This document shows, one piece after another, positions 55,970 through 64,000 of a stretch of DNA of 64,000 nucleotides. Made by a program: the position numbers and the translations under genes. A model generated the notes under the pieces. The model searched no databases and was not told where the DNA came from. It saw only the letters and a list, made by a program, of their open reading frames with translations. The stretch spans positions 5,871,001-5,935,000 of the forward strand of contig OY756961.1 in the NCBI GenBank assembly GCA_963580455.1, in the 5' to 3' direction. The stretch is from Euonymus europaeus (taxonomy: Eukaryota > Streptophyta > Magnoliopsida > Celastrales > Celastraceae). Every line of letters starts with the position of its first letter. The stretch's first letter is position 1.

Positions 55970-57223
55970 TAACTCTGGACCACTATTAAGGGAGGTTTAC
56001 ATTTATCGCCTTTAGCCATAAGCCAAATCTGATAAAAACCAAGTAGTGCACATTTTCCCAGTCAATCATTGCATCTTCAAAAATCATTTTGTTTCGCTCT
56101 GTCCATAAAGTCCAAATTAAGGCTGCAAAAACCATAAACCACACCTTACGATAAGACTTGCTAAGAGCAAAATTCTGCCATTCTTCGAATAAAGCCAATA
56201 CTGAAACAAGACAACACCATTGCACACCCTACCAACAAAAAATTCTATTCCATATAGTTCTCGGGCCTGCACAATGAAGTAGCATGTGATCAATTGTTTC
56301 TGGATGAGAGTCACAGAACATACATTTGTTATCTATCACCAAGCCCAATCTTGATAACCTATCCCTCGTGTTAACCCTGCCCTTTAAGACCAACCAAAAG
56401 AAGAACTATACTTTAGGAGGGGACCAACCATTCTAAATGCTTGAAGAAGAGATATCCATTACTGGTAAGTCTCTGGTTTAAGAAGCCACCCTAAGAGATT
56501 TGACCAAGAAACCACCATCAATCGTGTGTCTCCAAATTATCATGTCTTGCTTTGTAGGACATATGACCATTTTCCCAAGAAGGTCCAAAAGGTTGCTTTC
56601 AAGCTCCTCCTCCCATTGGAACAAATTCCTGCGCCAAGAAAAAATCCATTTCCACACCACACCATCCCAAATCCCAAAGCTCTCTATTAGAGAATTTTTG
56701 AGATTAGAGATTTTGTACAATCTGTGAAAGCTAGTTTTCAGAGGAGAGATGCCTAACCAAGGATCCTCCCAGAATCGAGCTTTGATCCCATTACCCAAGC
56801 TATAAACCAGCCCCTCCTTGATAGTCTTTTCAACCAGCCCTCCACAAGGATCAAGTAACTGTTGAATGTTCTTCCATAAAGCTGACATCTTCTTCAAATC
56901 GGATGGACTCCATAAAACTTCAGGTAGCTTGTATTTTTCTTTGAGCAAAGACTTCCATGGTAGTTTAATATCCTCCTGATTCACATTATAACGCCAAATC
57001 CATTTGAACAATAAGGATTTATTTTTGGTGGTTATTGAGCCTATACCTGCACCACCTAAGTGTTTAGGCCTTGACAGATCCTCCTAACTAATATTATGAA
57101 TCTTTCTCTTGCTTTCATCATCCCCCAAAGGAAATTCCTCTGCAATTTCTCAATCTTACGAGCCACACCATTCGGAATTTTGAACAAAGACATGAAGTAA
57201 ACTGGTAAACTTGACAGAACTGA

Positions 57224-58825
57224 TTATATCAAAGCCAGACGTCCCCCAACAGATAAATTCTTCGCCTTCCAATTACTCAACCTTGACTGAATTTTTAGAA
57301 CCACCGGATCCCACATCTTTGCTTTTCTCATATTACCCCCAAGCGGTAAACCCAAATAATTGAAAGGGAGATGATCAATTTTGCACTTCAGGGTAGCAGC
57401 CATGGACTTGGAACCATTTTCTTCTACACCAATACCAATGAGAGAAGATTTATAGTAATTTACTTTCAACCCTGATAGTAATTCAAAACAGTGAAGTAGC
57501 CTTTTCAAATTCAGCATAGACTTTTTTTTATTGGGGCAAATGAAAATTGTATCATCTGCATATTGAAGGTGACTAAATTCTTCCCCACCTTGACTAACCG
57601 CTATGCCTTCAATTAAACCTTGTTGACGAGCATTCTGCATGAGTTGATTTAAACCCTCAGCCACTATAATGAACAAAAATGGAGAGAGGGGGTCTCCTTG
57701 CCTTAAGCCTCTTTGAAGGTGAAATTCCTCCAATGGAGAACCGTTAACCAATATTGAGGTTTTTGCATATTGGACACAATTTTTAATCCATCTGCACCAC
57801 TGACCACCAAAGCCCATTTTATCAAGCACCTCTTGTAAGTAACTCCATCTAATTGTATTAAAAGCCTTTTCAAAATCTACTTTGAGAAGAAAGCCCTTTC
57901 TCCCTTGCTTCTTTAAAAGATCAACAATCTCATTTGCCATAAGAATTGAGTCCATCACTTGTCTTCCTCTGACAAAACCAGATTGCTCCTCACTTATCAC
58001 ATAAGACCGATTTGGCTTTAATCTGTTGGCTAATATTTTCGCAACAATTTTGTACAAGCTGCTTATTAAGCTTATCGGGCGGTAATCCTTGAGCCTAGAA
58101 GGACCTGGAATCTTTGGAACAAGTGTAATAAATGAGGAATTGATTCCTCTAGGCAGTTCTCCAGTTCTGTGAAAGCGAGCCAATATTTTGAAAACATCAT
58201 CAGATAAAAGATCCCACATTTTTTTGTAAAAACCCAGATTAAAACCGTCCGGCCCTGGGGATTTGGAACCATCACAACTCAAAACTGCATCTTTAATCTC
58301 TTCCCAAGTAAAAGGAACTTCCAAGTTGTCAGCAGTTATAGGCATTAATCTTTTAAAGACTACACCTGCCATTTTTAAGACATAAGGAGTATCTGCATAA
58401 TACAATTTTCGGAAATGGCTCACCACCTCACATCTTATCTCAGCTGGACTTTCCAAGAAACCATGCGAAGACTCCAAGCGAGAAATAAAATTTTTCTTCC
58501 CCCTCATACTTGCAAAAAGATGGAAAAATTTGGTGTTTCGGCCACCCTCTTTGACCCATTTAATACGAGATTTTTGACGCCATAAACTCTCTTGCTGCCT
58601 GCTCAGACTCCAAAGCTTGTTCTGTAAATTTCTAACACACACCTCATCTTGATAGCTCAATAAACCCAACTCCTTCTTCTTCTCAAGTGCAGCTATATCT
58701 TTTTCTGTCTTTGAAATATTTGAGGAGATATCCCTGAAAACATTAGAATTCCAGTGCTTTAATAAATTCTTCATAGCTTTCAACTTACCCACTATACGAA
58801 ATTGACCAGGGAAAGAATTACTCAA
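57224..58825 (-). pseudogene. LINE reverse transcriptase segment
   Basis: 533-codon open segment of ORF2. It has KSPGPDGFNLGFYKKMW, LVPKIPG..LKDYRPISLIS, DFEKAFNTIRW, RGLRQGDPLSPFLF and the catalytic YADD (LQYADDTIFI). A stop after GGRLALI truncates the thumb. The flanking endonuclease and RNase H parts are in other frames or behind stops, so no full protein can be made. Confidence 0.88.
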
Positions 58826-58912
58826 GCTTGCCCAGGAATTTCAAATAAAGTGATCAAATTGCGGATGCTCCCACCAACAGTCAAGAAATCTGAACGGCCT
58901 AGGACCCCAATT

Positions 58913-59611
58913 CTACACTGACAGAGCAACTAAAATTGGGCAGTGATCTGATAAACCTTTATTTAACCCAAGCAAGGAGAGATTTGGAAATTTGCAAAGC
59001 CACTCTGTGTCAAAAAATGCTCTATCTATCCTACTCATACTCTTGAAATTACTCCAACTGAAAGATCTACCAACTAAAGGTAATTCCACTAAACCACACT
59101 TATTAATAAAATCACCAAAGGACCTCATACCTTTGGAAATAACAACCCCTCCTAAACGGTCTCCTGGAAAAATGGTTTCATTAAAGTCACCCCATAGAAG
59201 GCAAGGAACAGACTTTGAAGATTTCAGAGCAGCTATTTCAACCCACTAGATGTCCCTCATGACTTCAGAGTTATGACCATAGATAGAAATAATAACAGCT
59301 CTAAAATTGAACTGACAAAAATTCCCCTCCAGGCAAATCCATCTATCTCCCGTTGAGACCGAAATAACGTCAAAGAAGTTAGGATTCCAAATACAAACCA
59401 GCCCACCCGAAAGACCATCAGAAACCATACCCCTCCAATCGAAAATATTTGAGCCCCAAATTGAACGGATCACTTTTGAATCCAAGGAAGCAAGCTTTGT
59501 TTCAACCAGGCAAACAAAATCAACCTTTTTAGAAGAAAGCAAACGCCTAACAGCCCTCTTCTTTACAGAGCTCCCAACCCCTCTAGAGTTCCAGCACAAA
59601 AGATTAGACAT
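58913..59611 (-). pseudogene. LINE apurinic-type endonuclease domain
   Basis: Starts MSNLLCWNSRGVGSSVKKRA, continues FVCLVETKL, and after an in-frame TAG near 59246 resumes with LLWGDFNETIFPGDR, SRIDRAFFDTEW and LSDHCPILV. These are the standard APE motifs (N, E, D, SDH). The domain nicks the target to prime reverse transcription; this copy is broken. Confidence 0.8.
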
Positions 59612-60014
59612 TGGTAAAATGCAGCACCCAAACCTTCAGAGCCAGGAAATTATTGAACTCCTCCATTTGCTTCTGCCCATTCGTCTTCCTCTCTTGCAAT
59701 CAATTTCTCAAGCCTATCTTCAGTCACAGAATCATTCTCCACACTAGACAAGCCAATAGCCTTCCCTAAAGCCAAAGTTTTCTTTGCTTCACATTTCCAC
59801 TTTCTCTGTTTTGAACTATGCGGAGTGTAGCCCAAATTTGACTTCCCTGCACTTGCCCGACCCTTATTGGGGGTAGAAATCAGGCAATTTCTATTTGAAG
59901 TAGCACTATCAGATATGGTATTACCAACTACCTAAATACTCTCACTGTCACCTTGCAATAAACTGCTCATTCTTTGAATCTTTCTCCGAGTTGGCTTCTG
60001 CAGCTGCGCCATCA

Positions 60015-62235
60015 TTAGCCCGTATTTGGAAGAAGTATTTGAACATCTAGATTTTTCCTTATTAGTTTTCTTTTCGAACTACGAATTTTCTTCAAAACCT
60101 CATCTCCAAGAAAAGATGCCAGCAACTCATCCGTTTTAATTGAACCTTCAATGTCCAACGGCGTAGTAGCATCATCTTCATTCAGCTTGTAATTGGAAGT
60201 AGATCCTTTTCCTTTCCTGCATTTTCTATCTCTTCTCCAACGACTCTTGTGAGAACTAGAAGCTTGAATGTCCAGTCCTTTTGAGAGAGGCTTAGTAACT
60301 TTTCTGCTACTGCCATCAGCTTCATTAGGCCCAAAAGGAAGCCCATTGTAAGATATATCATCCAGCCCATTTAAGGGATTTATACCTGAATCATCCACAT
60401 ACTCATGTGACACATCTACCCTTTCCTTTGTCAACATCACATTAACTCCCTTTTGCTCTCCTATGAAAAGATTTCCCTTTTTTGCTCTCTGATCCTGCAA
60501 GTTGTCACCTCCACTACTACCCATCCCTATAGAAACATTTTTGAATTTTGAATTTGAAGCTGAATGATTACCCGCCAAACAATTCTTGCCTTTCCGACTG
60601 CCGTGATCGGAAGATTCTGCGCTGACCGATTTCTACTGACATGCGGCCCAGATTCTGGCAAAACTTTAGAGTTACTAGAATTTTCAACTAGATTTACTCC
60701 ATCTTCTCCATGCTCCAGAATATCAAGCCAATGACTATCTTTAAGCACCTCAAATCTGCCAGAGTAAGCATCACTATCATTCCCTTCGAAGATCTCTTTT
60801 TCACAACTAAGAGTCTTTTCACTAAATCTCCCACACCAAGGGCCATCAGAGGGGTCATCACTGACTTTTATTGTGAAAGGATCACCATCGACATTTATTG
60901 TGATGTCTTGATTTATCAATCTCTTCTCCTTTGTAGCAATTAACACACGAGCAACGTCTAAACGCTTCCTTTTAAAGGTATTTATTTCCATCGAAACCGC
61001 AGTTCCAAATAGGTCTCCAATCATCATGAATAAACCAGGGTTCCAGGCATGCAACAGAATTCCTTCACATTTGATCCACACATACTTTTCTTCTCCAATG
61101 TCTGAACATTTCCATGGGCTTATCTGTTCAAAACACTCCTCGAGCCAAGGTGGACTAGTTTTTAGAATTCTGTGAAGATCCTCCTTTGATGGGAACGTTA
61201 CAAGAACCATACTTCCACCCATTGGCGTGATGTAGTTGCAGCTTATAAAATCATCATCTTTAATTCTTTCTGTGACCTGTTGAAGGCTAGAGCTTTGCCA
61301 TAGAGTACCCACCGCACATCTTTCTAACCATTCTCTGTCTTCCCGAACTGAAAAAAAATCCAGTTGGAGCTTTTGTGACTGCACTGCGTCCTCGTGACTG
61401 TCTACTTGCAATTTTGTTGTCTCTCCTACATTATTTTTAACAATTTGCTCAGCTACACTTGTTTTCTCAAGCACATTGTCTCTGCTCTTTGACCCCTCAG
61501 AATCCCTCTCATCCGTCCCTTCGAATCCCCCCTTCACAACATCTGCAAAATTCTTTCCTCTGTTTCTTAAAATAAATGGATCTGCCATGTTTTCATCTAC
61601 TTGAGTAGAATGGATTTTAGACTTTGAATTCCATTCAGAAATTTGCTTTTCTTCAGTTTGTCTTCCAACTCCCTTTGATCCATTTTCCCCAAAGCGTGCT
61701 TTGTTCAGCCTCAATTTAAGATGTCCTATCCAAATATTTTGGAGCCTCCGCATTGTAATATCAACATTCTCACGCCCATCAATCTCAGCAAACCCAAAAC
61801 GATTGCCTTTAATGTTCAGCTTGTTTGGGATATAGACCCCTGACACCTTGCAATACTGTGAAAGAACCCAGTTAAGGGCTTCAGCATCCCATCCATATGG
61901 AAAGTTCTCAAAATAAATCTTATGTGGCTTCCTGGGATTTGGGTCATAATGATGATCTAGAAAATGCTGGTTATCAAAATGTGGGAGTTGAGGTTTAATA
62001 GGCTGAATGGGAAGCACCGGTTTGTGTTTGGATGGTAGTTCTGGCCATTGAGTCTTGTTTTGGAGATGGAGTTTATGAGAGTGTAAAGGAACGGAATGTG
62101 AAGGATGAGGCTGAGGAGGCTGACGGCGAGAAGGATGTGGCTGATGGCGAGAAGGTAGCGGCTGACGGTGAGAAAGGAGTGGCTGACGGGTATAAGGGTG
62201 AGGTGGATGGGGAATGCTCTCTCTCTCTCTCTAAA
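60015..62235 (-). pseudogene. LINE ORF1: RRM plus DUF4283-like RNA-binding protein with a basic heptad repeat
   Basis: The open frame begins after a TAG near 62236 without an obvious ATG. Residues are first Pro/His/Arg/Gln-rich, with a 7-residue repeat (RQPLPSR, HQPHPSR, RRQPPQP) encoded by a 21 bp minisatellite. An RRM-like domain follows (KIYFENFPYGWDAEALNWVL, NRFGFAEIDG). A DUF4283-type region comes next (WQSSSLQQVTERIKDDDFIS...PWKCSDIGEEKYVWI). A frameshift near 60575 moves the frame to a Lys-rich tail ending near 60015. ORF1 proteins bind the LINE RNA. The missing start and frameshift indicate a dead copy. Confidence 0.7.
62119..62202. repeat. 21 bp minisatellite, four units
   Basis: GCTGACGGCGAGAAGGATGTG and three variants in a row (62119, 62140, 62161, 62182). 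The length is a multiple of three, and on the minus strand it encodes the ORF1 heptad repeat. Confidence 0.85.
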
Positions 62236-62262
62236 CATTCTCTCTCTCTCTCTTATAGAAGT
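62218..62262. repeat. (CT)n microsatellite
   Basis: Two CT runs separated by TAAACATT. It marks the junction between the 5' end of the large LINE and the older LINE remnant to its right. Confidence 0.9.
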
Positions 62263-62830
62263 GGCCAAAAGAGAACTAACCTCCCTCCACCACAAGCAAA
62301 ACATTGTCAACATAATGAACCCCATCCAAAGCCAAGAGCTAGTAAATGAAAAACAGTCAAAGCGCCAAGCAAAATATAGAAGAAAATGACCAGTTGAACC
62401 AGGCAAGAAGAGCACGGAACAAGTGAGGGTAAGGGAGATCTATTCATCAGGAAACCAAGCGACAAAACCATCATCTCTAAAAACACCCTGCTTAGCCAAA
62501 TGGTATGCGATCACTTTAGTTTCTCTCAAGCAATGGAAAAAGAAACAGGCTTTTAGATTTGAGAAAAAAAAATTCAATTGCGTTCAGATCTTGATCCATA
62601 GTCGAGGGACAAGAAATCCTTTTGGTGATCCATTTGATCGAGTTTAGAGAGTCTGACTCAATGATCATGTTACACAAGGAAGAAGCACCAAATTCAGAAG
62701 AGATTTCAATGGCTCTACGAATTGCCTTAACCTCAGCCATATTAGATCTCACTTGGCCAATAGATTCAGATAAGACAAAACGAAAGAATTATCTTAACCT
62801 CAGCCATAGTAGAACCCCACCTATATGCAA
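62263..62830 (-). mobile_element. Remnant of a second LINE (RNase H domain and 3' region)
   Basis: The minus strand reads SNMAEVKAIRRAIEISSEFG, IIESDSLNSIKWITKR and, after breaks, LREXKVIAYHLAKQGVF, the end of a LINE RNase H domain. ATGGCTGAGGTTAAG is duplicated (about 62731 and 62790). It is distinct from the adjacent large LINE, so two insertions are stacked here. Confidence 0.65.
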
Positions 62831-63176
62831 TCTCATTATAGTAGAGGAAGGCTTTATTTGCATCAGAAAGTGCTTGTGAATGACATTTTGATATCAACAA
62901 AGCATTGAAACTTTAAATCTGATATTTATAAGTCAAATCAACAAGTTCAAGTACAACGTTCATGCATGAGAGCAATCTCTTGCAATTCATAAACTATTTA
63001 CATTTCAAAGAACGATTTCACATTTCCAATCCCTATAGTCTTTAAGTACAACAGAATGGGATATAATAATACATTCGTGAAGGGGACAGATGATATCAAA
63101 CATACAACAGAGATTCTTTTCTAACGCCAGATAATTCAGCAACCTAGGGCAACGGCTGAAACAATTTCATGTTCAA
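62831..63176. other. Likely 3' UTR of the CAT gene
   Basis: AT-rich sequence directly downstream of the transporter stop codon. No other feature is visible. Confidence 0.45.
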
Positions 63177-63729
63177 CTAGGCTAAGGAGTCTCCAGAGTT
63201 GCGATAGATTTCATCAGCGTGCGCTGCGGGCACATAAACTGCTTTCAGTAGTGAGCTGTGCGTTCGACCGTAGAACACATAGACAAGTACCCCCATTACT
63301 AGCCATACCGAAACTCGGGTCCAGGTGGCAGCGCTGGAAGTCAAGCACAAGGAGAACATTATATGGTTATGATCAGGAATGCAGTAATCAGCGAGTTTTG
63401 ATGAATATATACAGCAGATCGGCTGACTGGATACTCACCCAAGATTAACTAGTAAGTAGACATTGATCAAAATGCACGCAATAGGTAGAAGTGGAACAAA
63501 AGGGCAGATGAATCCTGAAAAGAATTTTTTAAAAAAGAACCATATCTAAGCAGTTGACTAAGGAACAAAAAAGTGTATTTTACTTTCATCATGGAAAAAT
63601 ATAATTAGAAACAAACCTCCTGAATGCCCAAAGCTATGCCTTGCATCATCTTGATCAATAAAGGTCAGCACAATCAATCCAGAGAGAAGAAGAACACCAC
63701 CGAAACCACACAAAGTGAAACGAAGAAGC
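63177..63729 (-). CDS. Cationic amino-acid transporter (CAT2-like), C-terminal exons; gene continues beyond right edge
   Basis: Three 3'-terminal exons on the minus strand: 63617-63729, 63439-63514 and 63177-63333, with GT/AG borders and phases that fit. Translation: LLRFTLCGFGGVLLLSGLIV, TFIDQDDARHSFGHSGG, FICPFVPLLPIACILINVYL, LVNLGAATWTRVSVWLVMGV, LVYVFYGRTHSSL and KAVYVPAAHADEIYRNSG. These are the last transmembrane helices and C-terminal tail of the plant APC-superfamily cationic amino-acid transporters; the tail and the FGHSGGFICPFVPLLPI block are closest to CAT2-type (tonoplast) members. 63730-64000 would be intron. The protein moves amino acids across the vacuolar membrane in the family. 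The upstream exons are outside the window, so substrate range cannot be judged. Confidence 0.92.
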
Positions 63730-64000
63730 CTGGTGAAGCAAACCAAAGGGGGAGGAGGTAAAAAAAATGCAAGAACCAAAAATAAAAAATGTACACCAAA
63801 CTGTTGCAATCATTACTTATAAACCCCTTTATATTCAGAATTACTAAGGAAAGAAACAGTTAATTATAAGCAATTTACCAGAACTAATTTACCCTTTAAT
63901 TCAATTTTTGTTATGACATCCAAATATTTTAGGTGCACCAAAATGGGAAAAATTAAAAATAAGAGAATTAAGTTTATTATTAGAAATTGATACAATAGAC

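Larger units (their letters stand above)
54678..62235 (-). mobile_element. Nearly full-length but dead LINE with RRM-containing ORF1
   Basis: Minus-strand order: ORF1 (about 62235-59650), ORF2 endonuclease (59611 on), RT, zf-RVT, RNase H (to about 55463), 3' UTR, and a poly(A) tail seen as poly(T) at 54680-54690. Disabling changes seen: an ORF1 frameshift near 60575, endonuclease-region stops near 59246, 58910 and 58840, a stop after GGRLALI (57221), and further breaks at 57030-56230. The 5' end abuts a (CT)n run. The 3' UTR holds a lectin-gene fragment (54895-55248). Confidence 0.85.

Noticed and set aside
62032..62349. Plus-strand frame with ADGEK repeats
   Set aside because: Antisense reading of the ORF1 minisatellite in the LINE; the minus-strand frame continues into the RRM domain.
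1..64000. tRNA, rRNA or organelle-derived segments
   Set aside because: None was recognised by eye. A tRNAscan-SE run would be needed to exclude tRNA genes.

Overview
This is nuclear DNA from a flowering plant, almost certainly a eudicot. It is AT-rich, has intron-containing genes with GT/AG splice sites, and is crowded with plant LINEs, Ty1/copia elements and MITEs. The genes found are plant-specific families: an RWP-RK factor, a DUF639 protein, a DUF313-type B3 protein, a KS-type dehydrin and a CAT2-like amino-acid transporter. Nothing in the sequence fixes the species. An asterid is a guess.

Layout. 1-1.8 kb: the open reverse-transcriptase frame of a LINE running off the left edge. 2-4.9 kb: a decayed LTR-element relic with a younger, internally deleted copia element nested in it. 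5-19.3 kb: a tandemly duplicated block carrying three minus-strand HIRD11-like (KS-type) dehydrin genes, A (10.3-10.8 kb), B (15.3-15.6 kb) and C (17.2-17.7 kb). The duplicates act as built-in empty-site controls for four later insertions: a LINE, a hAT MITE, a Mutator-type element and a further MITE. 19.3-21.5 kb: MITEs and a ~200 bp tandem repeat. 21.6-25.1 kb: a minus-strand pseudogene of a BTB/pentapeptide-repeat protein (FIP2-like) with splice sites largely intact and several stops. 26.1-30.4 kb: a ten-exon plus-strand DUF639 gene. 30.9-34.3 kb: a six-exon minus-strand p23 co-chaperone gene. 36.0-41.3 kb: a complete, young Ty1/copia element with an intact gag-pol frame. 42.1-43.6 kb: a six-exon minus-strand RKD-type RWP-RK gene with a Mutator-type MITE about 450 bp upstream of its ATG. 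45.5-52.9 kb: two nearly identical B3-domain genes 5.7 kb apart. 53.9-62.8 kb: a pile of minus-strand LINE remnants, including a nearly full-length dead LINE whose 3' region holds a lectin-gene fragment. 63.2-64 kb: the last three exons of a cationic amino-acid transporter that continues past the right edge.

The genes do not form an operon-like system; they are independent plant loci. The most interesting points are: the dehydrin array, in which K-segments multiply while the S-segment decays; the MITE in front of the RKD gene; the upstream ORF of the second B3 copy, which has shifted to overlap the main start; and the gene fragment inside the LINE. Exon borders were placed by eye from splice signals, reading frame and family resemblance, so individual borders may be off by a few bases.
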